NCBI GenBank assembly: GCA_002375695.1
Contig: DFMO01000002.1
Location: forward strand, 1 to 34,625
Direction of reading: 5' to 3'
DNA: 34,625 nucleotides
Origin: Flavobacteriaceae bacterium UBA3591
GTDB taxonomy: Bacteria > Bacteroidota > Bacteroidia > Flavobacteriales > Flavobacteriaceae
The notes beneath the pieces are model-generated. The model was not told the DNA's origin and searched no databases. It saw nothing but the letters and a program-made list of their open reading frames with translations. The translations under genes and the position numbers were made by a program. Within the stretch, counting starts at the first letter, position 1. The number at the start of each line of letters is the position of its first letter. This document shows positions 23,952 to 32,679 of this stretch, in pieces.

Positions 23952-25808
23952 ATGAAAGAGCGTTGGTGTTGTATAATATTTATTTTGTCTTGTTTTTGGT
24001 CGTTTTCACAAACTTTCGAAATAGAATCGATTAAAGATAAGATAGAGGGTAATATAGATACCGATCCGCATCTTTCAAAAAAGTATATGTTTCAATTGTT
24101 GGAACACACTTCACAATTGCACGACACGGTGGTGGGCAAAACCTATAGTCATATTGGGATTCAATACAACAAATTAGCGCAATTAGATTCTTCCGAATAT
24201 TTTATGAAGAAGGCCTTATCATTCACTAAAAATTATCCCAAAGTACACGGTGATTTGTATTTAAATCTTGCTATTAATTACAGAATTGGCTCTAGGTACA
24301 AAAAAGCTTTGCAAGCAGGCGAAACGGCTATTGAATTGTTTAATAAAGCTAACAATAAACGTGGTATTGGTAGAGCTTATGGCGAAATGGCTTCGGTTTA
24401 CAATTATATGAAAGATAGTGAAAAAGCTTTAATTCTTTTAAAAAAAGCCATTCCTATTTTAAGTGAATATGGTACTGAGAGTGAGCTTTGCGTGGTAAAA
24501 CAAAAGTTGGCAAACTTATATTACAACAATGGCGATTACGCCTTTGCAAGAGATATTTACGAAGAAATTTTAAACACCTTCGCCAAAAAGAAAGGAGCCA
24601 ATTATTACAGCACATTATTAACCTATGCCGATTGTTTAGTACGGCTGGAGGAAAATTATGAGGCTGCAGAAAATGCATTACGCGAAGCTGTTAAAGGGTT
24701 TAGAGAATTATCTAATAAAGAGTATAAATGGCTTGCGTTGAGCAATCTTGCCGAGGTTTATAATACGCAGGGTAAAGTAGCCGAAGCTCGCGAAGCTTTT
24801 GCTACGGCACACCAAGGATTGCTCGAAATTAAATCGTCTCGATTTATGGAAACCAGTGTGCAATACCTGCAATTTTTAAATGCTCAAAACGATTTTAATA
24901 CTGCCCTTAATGTTATCAAGCAGTTAAAAACTACTTTAGCTGAATTACAATTAAAAGTAAATGCCGAAACCGAAATAGCCTTTTTAAAGCAAGCAGTAAA
25001 AACATATACCCAGTTGGGCATGGTAGAAAATTCATTAGCGAGTTTTCAGCGGATGGATTTTTTAAAAGATTCGCTTCACAATGCTGTGAATACAGCTAAA
25101 ATTTTTGAAATGCAAGAGAGTTATCAAAATGAAATTCAGCTTGAAAAAAACCGCGTTTTACAAGAAAACAACTTACTGTTGGCAGAAAATAATAGTAAAA
25201 AAGACAAGATTTTATTGTTAACCGTGTTGAGTTTTATTCTTCTTCTATTAATTGGGTTTTTACTTTTTCAAGCGCATAAAAACAAATATAAACTGCAACA
25301 AGAGTTGGTGTCGAGTTTAGAAAATGCAAAAAAGACCTTGGAAGAAAAAAATGAATTAGCCATTCAACTGCGGCAGGAGCGTGAAATAGCTTTGGCAAAT
25401 AAAGAGCGAGAATTAATTGATGTTGCTACCGATATTTCTGAAGTACAAAAAAAGGCGATGGAATTAATTGAAAATCGCGAAAACCCCGAAAGTTCTCAGG
25501 TTTTAGCCGAAAAGTTAACGTATTTACTTAGCAGACGCAATTATTGGAAATACTTTAAAGGTAAGTTTGTAGACGTGCACCCGGTGTTTGCAAAACAGTT
25601 GGCAGAAATGTTTCCAAACCTTTCCGAATCTGATATTGCTTTTAGTTGTATGTTAAAATTGCAACTTTCAAACGAAGAAATAGCAGCTTTAATGGGGATT
25701 AGTGCCGAAAAGGTAACTACCATGACCAATGCACTACGCCGAAAAATGGGGCTGGGTGATGACATTGTTAGGTTTGAAAATATAATTCACAACTTAGAAA
25801 CCCATTAG
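23952..25808 (+). CDS. Membrane-tethered TPR regulator with C-terminal LuxR-like HTH (paralogue 1)
   Basis: This 618-residue protein has, in order, a signal peptide or first span (residues 1-19), tetratricopeptide repeats (about 40-395, for example RGIGRAYGEMASVYNYMKDSEKALI), one membrane span (about 419-441, LLLTVLSFILLLLIGFLLF), a coiled coil (445-500) and a C-terminal HTH (about 535-605) with LSESDIAFSCMLKLQLSNEE and MGISAEKVTTMTNALRRKMG. The predicted topology puts the TPR domain in the periplasm and the HTH in the cytoplasm, so this is a one-component transmembrane regulator. The family is widespread in Bacteroidota, but its ligands are mostly unknown. A similar gene follows after 148 bases. 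A -7-like box TAACTTTA (23928-23935) precedes the ATG. Confidence 0.88.
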   Translation: MKERWCCIIFILSCFWSFSQTFEIESIKDKIEGNIDTDPHLSKKYMFQLLEHTSQLHDTVVGKTYSHIGIQYNKLAQLDSSEYFMKKALSFTKNYPKVHGDLYLNLAINYRIGSRYKKALQAGETAIELFNKANNKRGIGRAYGEMASVYNYMKDSEKALILLKKAIPILSEYGTESELCVVKQKLANLYYNNGDYAFARDIYEEILNTFAKKKGANYYSTLLTYADCLVRLEENYEAAENALREAVKGFRELSNKEYKWLALSNLAEVYNTQGKVAEAREAFATAHQGLLEIKSSRFMETSVQYLQFLNAQNDFNTALNVIKQLKTTLAELQLKVNAETEIAFLKQAVKTYTQLGMVENSLASFQRMDFLKDSLHNAVNTAKIFEMQESYQNEIQLEKNRVLQENNLLLAENNSKKDKILLLTVLSFILLLLIGFLLFQAHKNKYKLQQELVSSLENAKKTLEEKNELAIQLRQEREIALANKERELIDVATDISEVQKKAMELIENRENPESSQVLAEKLTYLLSRRNYWKYFKGKFVDVHPVFAKQLAEMFPNLSESDIAFSCMLKLQLSNEEIAALMGISAEKVTTMTNALRRKMGLGDDIVRFENIIHNLETH

Positions 25809-25956
25809 TAGCGATTTACAATGTGGTTTTTAAATTTATTTTGAAATTATAATTTTCTGAAAATTAGCGACCTGTGTTGTTTTCTCGATATTTCAGCTAA
25901 AAAATAGACTTATAAAATTCAATAAGTTTTATTTTCGTGAATAAATTTCCCCCCGA

Positions 25957-27588
25957 ATGAAGTTTTTGCGAGCGTTAGTGTTTCTACTTTTTATTGTTTT
26001 TACCCCATCCATCTACGGGCAATCAATAAATCAACTGGAGTGCGAAAAGCTAATTGAGCGCGGTGTTGAGTTAATGTTTCAGAAAAAACACGTACAATCG
26101 CTCGAGTTGCTGGTAGAAGCCGCATCGGTAGCCGAAGAAAACAATTGGCCAAAACAAGAATTTAGGGCACTACTCAATGCGGGGTCCAATTATTATTTAA
26201 TGTCTGCCTTTGGCGAAGCATTAGAGTATTATTTGCTCGCCTACGAAATAGCCATCACCAATTTAGAGACAAAAGATGAACTTACGGTGCTAAATAATAT
26301 TGGCATTTTATATTTTCAAGAGCAAAAATTAGACAAGGCAAGGGCTTACTTTTTAAAGGCGTACAACCTTAGTTTTAATGTAGACAACCAAAGTAAGCAC
26401 GGGTATTACGCAATTAATTTGGCTCTAGTTGCAAATAAAATGAACCAGCCAGAAGCTGCGAGTAAATATATTGAGGAGGCCAAGCCGCTCGTAAAAGATA
26501 AGCCTACTGTAGCATTGATGGCCCAACTGGCCGAAGCCGAAAACTTAGTGATAAGAAAATTGTACGAACCTGCAAAAAACTTATCGCTCAAGCTGTTGCC
26601 TCAATTAAACGGCGAGGCTAATGCAGATAATAAAGTATTTATTTTATTATTGCTCCACCGAATTAATCAAGAACAAAAAAACTACAATCTCGCCCTTCAA
26701 TATGCGCAAAAGGCCCGTAAAGAATCTATTGCAATTGAACATAGGGAAGATGTTTATGAGGCGCTTTCAAAATCATACGTCGCCATAAAAAATTACGACC
26801 TCGCTTTAACTTATAAAGACAGTGTTTTAATAGCACGCGACTCGCTTCAGCAAATTCGAAATAACGCACAATACGAAAACAATAAAATCAAATTCGAACT
26901 GCAAAACTATGCGCACCAACTTAATGAAAGTCAGCTGTTGCTTAAAAAAGAACGTCGTTTTCTTTATATCATTTCGGCAGCTGCCGTTTTGTTACTTATT
27001 TCTATAATTTGGATTTTTAGGAATAGTTTAATTAGGCATCAGCAACGCAAAAAAATAACCGAATTAGAACTTGAACAGGAAAAAAGTAAAAGACTACTTG
27101 CCGAAAAGCAAATGCGCGAACAGGAAGCCATTGTTAAGTTGGAACAAGAAAAATTAAAAAACGAGCTTGATATTAAAAACCGAAAGCTTACTTCAAAAGC
27201 ACTTTATTTATCGAGTAGAAATGAATTAATTGAAGAAATTGTAAACACGTTTACGGCAAATCCGCAAGTAAAAGCGCAACCAGAATTGTTGGTTCAAATA
27301 AAAGAGTTAAGTAAGCATTTAAAGAAAAATCCACAGCTCGATAGCTTTTTTACACATTTTGAAGATGTAAATCCGGGGTTTACTCATAGGCTTTTAAAAG
27401 ACAATCCTAAACTTACCCAACAGGATGTTCGTTTTATTATTTATTTATATATGAATTTAAGCAATAATGAAATTGCTTCACTTTTAAATATAACTCCACA
27501 ATCTTGCCGGAAGCGTAAGGAGCGCATTCGCAAAAAGTTAAATCTTCCAAATGATATGTCGTTGGCTGCTTATATCGCTAATATATAA
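25957..27588 (+). CDS. Membrane-tethered TPR regulator with C-terminal LuxR-like HTH (paralogue 2)
   Basis: This 543-residue protein has the same layout as the preceding gene: signal peptide (1-21), TPR array (about 25-300), one membrane span (about 334-355, IISAAAVLLLISIIWIF), a charged coiled coil (360-410) and a C-terminal HTH (about 465-543) with LTQQDVRFIIYLYMNLSNNE and ITPQSCRKRKERIRKKLNLP. The recognition-helix region is strongly basic, more so than in paralogue 1, which supports DNA binding. Both proteins share the motif F..H-F/Y-x-D-V-x-P-x-F before the HTH. They probably arose by duplication and may sense different signals or form a heteromer. A two-gene T9SS unit begins 108 bases downstream and is an obvious candidate target. 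Confidence 0.88.
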   Translation: MKFLRALVFLLFIVFTPSIYGQSINQLECEKLIERGVELMFQKKHVQSLELLVEAASVAEENNWPKQEFRALLNAGSNYYLMSAFGEALEYYLLAYEIAITNLETKDELTVLNNIGILYFQEQKLDKARAYFLKAYNLSFNVDNQSKHGYYAINLALVANKMNQPEAASKYIEEAKPLVKDKPTVALMAQLAEAENLVIRKLYEPAKNLSLKLLPQLNGEANADNKVFILLLLHRINQEQKNYNLALQYAQKARKESIAIEHREDVYEALSKSYVAIKNYDLALTYKDSVLIARDSLQQIRNNAQYENNKIKFELQNYAHQLNESQLLLKKERRFLYIISAAAVLLLISIIWIFRNSLIRHQQRKKITELELEQEKSKRLLAEKQMREQEAIVKLEQEKLKNELDIKNRKLTSKALYLSSRNELIEEIVNTFTANPQVKAQPELLVQIKELSKHLKKNPQLDSFFTHFEDVNPGFTHRLLKDNPKLTQQDVRFIIYLYMNLSNNEIASLLNITPQSCRKRKERIRKKLNLPNDMSLAAYIANI

Positions 27589-27593
27589 GGCTA

Positions 27594-27655
27594 TGTCACG
27601 AATTCTATCCGTAGATGTCACAAATTGTCACGGTACTTTTTAGGGGTTCATCTAC
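27594..27655. promoter_or_regulatory. Three TGTCAC boxes upstream of the T9SS propeller operon
   Basis: TGTCAC occurs at 27594-27599, 27616-27621 and 27626-27631, all on the plus strand, with start spacings of 22 and 10 bases, close to whole helical turns. A seven-base inverted repeat GTAGATG (27611-27617) / CATCTAC (27649-27655) encloses the second and third boxes. This lies between the second membrane-tethered regulator and the secreted-protein operon, so it may be an operator. Function is inferred. Confidence 0.35.
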
Positions 27656-27696
27656 TTAACATTCTATTTTTACGGCCTAACTAAAAACTCTCCAGA

Positions 27697-30009
27697 ATGA
27701 AAAGAACTTTTATTTTAACTACAATTCTTGTTATAGCATTCCTGTCGCATTCGTATGCTCAAATAAGTTATGAAGCAAATGAAGAATACGGTCAAATTTA
27801 CGATGTGCATTTTGACGTATCTACTCAAGGCACCCTTTACGCCCGAACGGTAGGAAACCATATTGTTAAATCTGAAGACGATGGCGCTACTTGGACTGTA
27901 CTTTACAGCGACCCAATGGAAGAATATGCATACCTAAGAGATATGCGATTAATAAACAACGGGGAACATATTAGTTTTAATGTAAAAGCTGAAGGAACCG
28001 GCTACAACAAAGTTGTAATTATCGATAAAACCAACGGAGCAGTAGTTAAAGAATACAGTGCGCCCAATGGTTTTGAAACCGATATAATTATTCAAAGTTA
28101 TGATATTTTTGAAGCCGATAATGACATTGCACTTTTGCATACTGCCTATCAATTAAGTACGGGCTACACCCACGAAGTTTTTAGAACTACCGATGGAGGC
28201 GCCACTTGGACAAGTATTTATTTTAGCCCCATAAATGATAACGTTTCTATCAATAATGTAGCGATGATGCCTGGAAACTCCGATAAAGTTTTCCTTATGC
28301 GTGGCGAAGGCTCGGGTAGAGATTTAGGCGGACTTTTTGTAAGTCGCGATGGTGGTGCAACGTGGGTAGAGAGAATACCCGGCAATACGTATAGCGCCAT
28401 AGCTTTTAATCCAACCGATAGTAACGATATTTTATTGGGTACTTTTTACGGCTCCGGGAGTCACAGAGAAGGTTTGTACCGCTCTGTTGATGGTGGCGAT
28501 TCTTGGGAAGAACTGCCAATAACTTATACCAGTATGTCTACAGACAATATTAACGCTATAAAATTTAACCCGTACAACGCCGATAATATTGTTGTTTTAG
28601 AAGAAAACGAAATTATTACAACTGTTGATGGCGGTGTAACTTGGGATAACCAAGTGTATACAAATGTAGATCCGGCCGAATATTACTACGGACTTTCGGT
28701 TTCTTTTAACCCTTTTCAAACAGACGATATAATTATTGCTGCAAATTTCTATCCGTTTCGCTCTACCGATGGGGGAGTAACCCTTCAAAAGCTTAATAGC
28801 CCAATGGTTAATAGTACGGGAAGAATAGATTTGTATTCTTCAGAAACTGAAAGTCATTTGTACTACGGTCTTCGCAATGGGTTTATTCACAGAGATTTAA
28901 ACACAAATGCCGAAACCGGTTATCGCATGCGTGCGTTAAACAATCCGTATGGCGTTACAACTTTTCCTTTTGCCGATGCTGAGGTGCCGGGTAGAATTTT
29001 TAACAGTGCACGATATGGAATGGATTCGGTTTTAGAAATGAGTTTAGACCACGGCGAAACCTATACTACGCTGTTTACATCGTTTATGTTTCTCAATATT
29101 TATGAAATAGCTACAGATCCAAATAACACAAACATTGTTTGGTTTTCTTTTGGCGAATCGTTGTATAAATTTGACGTTACCGACCCTGCAGCTCCTATTT
29201 TTGAAGAAATGAGCTTGCCTTCAACAGACTTGTTATACGGACTAATTATTGACCCAACAAACTCTGATAGAATTTTAATTACCCAAGGAATAAACGTATA
29301 TGTTTCTAACGATGGCGGTGCTACTTGGGAAGATTCATCAACTGGTTTAGGAGTTTTGGTAGATAGAGACGATATGATTTTTAACGCCTCTGTAAATCCG
29401 TTAAATACTAACGAATACTTAATTTCAACTACTCAAGGAATTTTTGCCTCGGCTGATAGCGGTGAAACTTGGTCGCAAATATTTGATGAGCAGGTTGATA
29501 AAGCATTCTATTCTAGCGAAAACGAAGATCAAATTGTAGCAATTACTCACTTTTCTGATGGTTGGTTATACCCAAAAGCAGATGCGCGCATAGTTTACTC
29601 ATTCGATAATGGTGATAATTGGGAAGAAGTTTCGGCCGAAGCTTTAGGCTTTTTAAACACTGCCACTTCGGCTATTCAATTTGTAGAAGACAGAGCCGAT
29701 GTGTATTTTGGAACGTTCGATCTTGGATTGGTAAAATATTCAATAGATCTTTTTGTACTTGGCAACACAAGGGTTGAAACAACTTCAACAATAGCATTAT
29801 TCCCCAATCCAGCAACAGATGGTTTTAGCGTACAAGCGTCCAATAAAACTATCGAGAATATTTCGGTGTATAATACTACCGGACAGTTAATTTTAGAAAA
29901 TACAACAAAGGTTGAAAATGTTGATATTTCGCACTTAAACAACGGGATGTATTTGGTAAAAATAACAACTGATAATGGCACTTATTTTAAGCGCCTTTTA
30001 AAAAGATAA
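27697..30009 (+). CDS. Secreted Asp-box (BNR) beta-propeller with T9SS sorting domain
   Basis: This 770-residue exported protein has a signal peptide at residues 1-21 (cleavage after SYA). The body has about nine Asp-box motifs (S/T-x-D-x-G-x-T/S-W) near residues 60, 162, 216, 263, 308, 355, 537, 585 and 634, for example TTDGGATWTS, SVDGGDSWEE and SNDGGATWED; the one at 355 lacks the tryptophan. They mark beta-propeller blades like those of sialidases and VPS10/sortilin-type glycosidase relatives, but the sialidase Arg triad is not evident, so catalysis is doubtful. The C-terminal domain is T9SS type A: IALFPNPATDGFSV, VYNTTGQLI, NNGMYLVKITTDNG and an RLLKR end. The next gene starts 20 bases after the stop, so the two are cotranscribed. 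Confidence 0.9.
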   Translation: MKRTFILTTILVIAFLSHSYAQISYEANEEYGQIYDVHFDVSTQGTLYARTVGNHIVKSEDDGATWTVLYSDPMEEYAYLRDMRLINNGEHISFNVKAEGTGYNKVVIIDKTNGAVVKEYSAPNGFETDIIIQSYDIFEADNDIALLHTAYQLSTGYTHEVFRTTDGGATWTSIYFSPINDNVSINNVAMMPGNSDKVFLMRGEGSGRDLGGLFVSRDGGATWVERIPGNTYSAIAFNPTDSNDILLGTFYGSGSHREGLYRSVDGGDSWEELPITYTSMSTDNINAIKFNPYNADNIVVLEENEIITTVDGGVTWDNQVYTNVDPAEYYYGLSVSFNPFQTDDIIIAANFYPFRSTDGGVTLQKLNSPMVNSTGRIDLYSSETESHLYYGLRNGFIHRDLNTNAETGYRMRALNNPYGVTTFPFADAEVPGRIFNSARYGMDSVLEMSLDHGETYTTLFTSFMFLNIYEIATDPNNTNIVWFSFGESLYKFDVTDPAAPIFEEMSLPSTDLLYGLIIDPTNSDRILITQGINVYVSNDGGATWEDSSTGLGVLVDRDDMIFNASVNPLNTNEYLISTTQGIFASADSGETWSQIFDEQVDKAFYSSENEDQIVAITHFSDGWLYPKADARIVYSFDNGDNWEEVSAEALGFLNTATSAIQFVEDRADVYFGTFDLGLVKYSIDLFVLGNTRVETTSTIALFPNPATDGFSVQASNKTIENISVYNTTGQLILENTTKVENVDISHLNNGMYLVKITTDNGTYFKRLLKR

Positions 30010-30029
30010 CTAACTTAAAATAAATATTT

Positions 30030-31511
30030 ATGAAACCAACATTTAAAACAATTGCCTGTGCTGTAGTGGGTTCCTTTTTAATAGGAACCTCGGCAATAGC
30101 GCAGTATGCACAAACTTCAAAAATTGTAAGTGAAAATAGAGAAGGACGCGCAGAGTTTGGTACTTCGGTATCGCTTAATGATAATTTCGCTTTAGTAGGA
30201 GCCTCGCGTGAAAATACCGCCGAAGGAGCTGCCTATGTTTATGTAAAAAACAATCAGGAAACTTGGGATTTTTCTCAACGTTTAGCTGCAGATGATCCAA
30301 ATGCAGGTGCCGAATATGGCGGTGCAGTACATTTGGCAGATGATTTTTTGGTGGTAGCAGCAGGAAGAGCAGATGTTAATGGAATAGTTAGAGCGGGGGC
30401 TTTATACGTTTACAACTATCAAAACAACGCTTTTGAGTTTGGAACAAAATTAATAGCCTCAGATTACAGCGGCGATGCAAAATTAGGGATGAATCCTACT
30501 TCGTTAGATGTAGAAGCAAACACTATTGTTGCTGGTGCTCCGGGTGAAAACGGCTGGACAGGATCTGTTTACGTTTTTTCAAAAGTGAATGGCGTATGGC
30601 AAGAAACTCAAAAAATTATGAGTCCGAATCCACAAATGAGTGATTCGTTTGGAATTGGAGTTTCAATCTCGGGCGACCAAATGCTAATTGGCTCGCAAGG
30701 TGTAAACTCTAGTAGAGGAGCTGCTTTTTTATATGTTAATAACAATGGTGTTTGGGAATATGAAGAAACTTTAACAGCATCAAATGCAGCGCCAGATAAT
30801 TACTTTGGAAGTTCGGTAACAATTGAAGACAACAAGGCAGTTGTTGGAGCTTTTGGTGTAAATGCAGAGGTAGGAGCAGCTTACGTTTTTGAAAAAAATT
30901 CGCAGGGTTCTTTTGAAGAGGTTCAAATATTAAATGCCAACCCTTCTTCAGATAGAGTGCAGTTTGGCTGGGCAACGGCAATAAATCAAGACTATATTGC
31001 AGTTACGGCTCCACACATTTACGGAATTGAAATGCCAGAAGTATATTTTTATAAAAAAGATGGTTCGGGCACTTGGGTGGAGGACCAAATTATTGTTGGT
31101 GACGACACTGTAGAAGAAGACTTTTTGGGGTGGAGTGTAGCTTTAAACGGTCAAGAAATGATTATTGGTGCACCACGTGAAGATCACGATGTAAATGGTA
31201 ATAATGAAATGGGCGATGCTGGCTCGGCGTATATTTTTAAAAACCCGAATATTTTAGGTGTTACAGATTTTAACGCAGAAAATAGTTTTAAAATCTATCC
31301 AAACCCGGCTACAACTGTTTTTTCGTTAACAAGTACTAAGTCTGTAAATACGATAAAAATTTACAGTGTTACTGGTTCATTAATTAAAAATGTTGAAGTG
31401 AATAAAAACACAACAAGTATTAATATAGACCATCTTTTAAGTGGAATATATCTAGTAGATATTTCTTTTGAAGACGGGTCACATTCAGTCCAAAAACTGG
31501 TAAAACAATAA
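30030..31511 (+). CDS. Secreted seven-repeat FG-GAP beta-propeller with T9SS sorting domain
   Basis: This 493-residue exported protein has a signal peptide at residues 1-24 (cleavage after AIA). Seven FG-GAP-like repeats of 52-56 residues start near 42, 95, 151, 206, 258, 311 and 363; each reads roughly FG-x-S-V-x-L-x(n)-VGA-x(n)-GAAYVY, as in EFGTSVSLNDNFALVGA and YFGSSVTIEDNKAVVGA. Seven repeats give a complete integrin-alpha-like propeller. The fourth lacks the usual GAP ending (LIGSQGV), and the sixth is degenerate (AVTAPHIYGIEMPEVYFY). The T9SS type A domain closes the protein: FKIYPNPATTVFSL, IYSVTGSLI, LSGIYLVDISFEDG and KLVKQ. It is cotranscribed with the Asp-box propeller, so the two secreted propellers may act together at the cell surface; function is unknown. 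Confidence 0.9.
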   Translation: MKPTFKTIACAVVGSFLIGTSAIAQYAQTSKIVSENREGRAEFGTSVSLNDNFALVGASRENTAEGAAYVYVKNNQETWDFSQRLAADDPNAGAEYGGAVHLADDFLVVAAGRADVNGIVRAGALYVYNYQNNAFEFGTKLIASDYSGDAKLGMNPTSLDVEANTIVAGAPGENGWTGSVYVFSKVNGVWQETQKIMSPNPQMSDSFGIGVSISGDQMLIGSQGVNSSRGAAFLYVNNNGVWEYEETLTASNAAPDNYFGSSVTIEDNKAVVGAFGVNAEVGAAYVFEKNSQGSFEEVQILNANPSSDRVQFGWATAINQDYIAVTAPHIYGIEMPEVYFYKKDGSGTWVEDQIIVGDDTVEEDFLGWSVALNGQEMIIGAPREDHDVNGNNEMGDAGSAYIFKNPNILGVTDFNAENSFKIYPNPATTVFSLTSTKSVNTIKIYSVTGSLIKNVEVNKNTTSINIDHLLSGIYLVDISFEDGSHSVQKLVKQ

Positions 31512-31540
31512 TTAAAAAGTTTCCTTTCCTTTTATTGTGT

Positions 31541-31580
31541 AAAGAGGTTAGAGCCTTTGATAGCTTTAACCTCTTTTTTA
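31541..31580 (+). terminator. Rho-independent terminator of the propeller operon
   Basis: Stem AAAGAGGTTA (31541-31550) / TAACCTCTTT (31567-31576) has a 16-base loop and continues into T residues. It lies 30 bases after the stop codon. Confidence 0.75.
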
Positions 31581-31653
31581 TTAAAATTGATTTTTTGCTA
31601 CCTTTTTCTGTTAACATCATCAAAAAACGTAAAAAGTTAGGAAAAACAAGTTG

Positions 31654-31661
31654 TACTTTTA
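31654..31661 (+). promoter_or_regulatory. Possible -7 box (TACTTTTA) of the DUF1206 gene
   Basis: TACTTTTA differs from TAnnTTTG in the last base and ends 20 bases before the GTG start at 31682. The ATG overlapping its end opens only five codons and would lie at or before the transcription start, so it is unlikely to be used. Confidence 0.3.
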
Positions 31662-31681
31662 TGAAAACCAAACTATAACTT

Positions 31682-32458
31682 GTGAAAAAATCATTTAAAA
31701 CAATTGCCTATATAGGCTTTATTTCTAAAGGATTAATCTATATTGTTATTGGAACTTTATCGCTTTTGGCTGCGTTAAATATGGGTGGCGAAAGCACTGG
31801 AACCAGTTCGGCGCTATCATTTTTAAAAAAGCAACCCTTGGGGCAGGTTTTACTCATGTTATTGGGGGTTGGGCTTGTGTGCTACTCGGCGTGGATGTAT
31901 GTTCAAAGTATAAAAGATCCCGAGAATATAGGTTCGGATACCAAAGGTAAGCTTAAACGAATTATCTACTTTTTCAACGGTTTAATTTACAATTTTGTAG
32001 CCGTTTTGGCTTTTTTGCACCTCTTCGGGAAAACAGGTGGTAAAAATTCAGATACTGCTTATCTCGATTTTTTAGGACCAACAACTCTTTCAATTTTATT
32101 TATTGTAGTTGGAATTATTCTCGCCATTGTTGCAATTACTTTTTTCGTTGGGGTTATAAAAGGGCATTTGCTCGATAGGTTTAATTTAGAAAACGCAAAG
32201 TATTCGCATATAATAAAAATATTGGGCAAGTTTGGGTACTATGCTCGTGCGTTTGTAGTAGCCATCTTGGCGTACTTCTTTTTACGGGCCGGAATTTACA
32301 CTAATAATCACGAAATAAAAGGCATACAAGATGCTTTTTCGTTTTTGCATACTTCGGGTGTGGGTAGTATTTTAATGGCGGTTACCGCCGGTGGATTTAT
32401 AGCCTATGGTGTATTTTATATCTTACTTACGCGTTTTCGAACCTTTAAAAACGACTAA
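31682..32458 (+). CDS. DUF1206 membrane protein
   Basis: This 258-residue protein has about six hydrophobic spans arranged as three similar two-span units, the usual build of DUF1206. The unit motif, an aromatic residue then IGxxxKGLIYIVIGTLSLLAA, recurs as FFNGLIYNFVAVLAFLHLFG and YARAFVVAILAYFFLRAG. The function of the domain is not known. The start is GTG; no ATG is available before the first span, and the conserved KSFKTIAYIGFISKG follows it directly. The gene has its own upstream terminator boundary and a possible promoter, so it is probably a single-gene unit. No partner is suggested by the neighbours. Confidence 0.88.
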   Translation: MKKSFKTIAYIGFISKGLIYIVIGTLSLLAALNMGGESTGTSSALSFLKKQPLGQVLLMLLGVGLVCYSAWMYVQSIKDPENIGSDTKGKLKRIIYFFNGLIYNFVAVLAFLHLFGKTGGKNSDTAYLDFLGPTTLSILFIVVGIILAIVAITFFVGVIKGHLLDRFNLENAKYSHIIKILGKFGYYARAFVVAILAYFFLRAGIYTNNHEIKGIQDAFSFLHTSGVGSILMAVTAGGFIAYGVFYILLTRFRTFKND

Positions 32459-32494
32459 TTTTAATGAGTAGTAGGGACTGCATCTTAAATTTAC

Positions 32495-32510
32495 ATTAAA
32501 CGTGTTTAAT
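32495..32510. promoter_or_regulatory. Palindrome ATTAAAC-GT-GTTTAAT, possible operator
   Basis: Seven-base arms ATTAAAC and GTTTAAT are separated by two bases, a typical operator geometry and too short a loop for a terminator. It is 36 bases after the DUF1206 stop and about 130 bases before the -7 box of the next gene. No T run follows. The rest of the 221-base gap is AT-rich and shows no gene. Confidence 0.3.
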
Positions 32511-32640
32511 TTGTTAATTAGTCATTTTAATTTAATTTGTTGTATTCTGAAATAGGATTCTTTTTGTTAAAACTTCAAAAAAAGGATTTTTTTATCATCA
32601 ATAAAATGAAATGAAGTAGTGGTTTTTTAACAAAATTTTA

Positions 32641-32648
32641 TAGATTTG
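32641..32648 (+). promoter_or_regulatory. Probable -7 promoter box (TAGATTTG) of the HYR protein gene
   Basis: TAGATTTG matches TAnnTTTG exactly and ends 31 bases before the start ATG at 32680, the same distance as for several other boxes in this window. No TTG element is present near -33. Confidence 0.5.
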
Positions 32649-32679
32649 CGCCAAATTTTTTTAACTAACTCCCAAATCT

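Noticed and set aside
28180..29620. Repeated GATGGxGG-type DNA motifs as a possible CRISPR or tandem array
   Set aside because: They are the codons of Asp-box motifs at irregular spacing inside one coding frame; spacers and repeats of constant length are absent.
31661..31678. ATG-started five-codon upstream ORF (MKTKL) before the DUF1206 gene
   Set aside because: It overlaps the probable -7 box, so it would not be transcribed in full.
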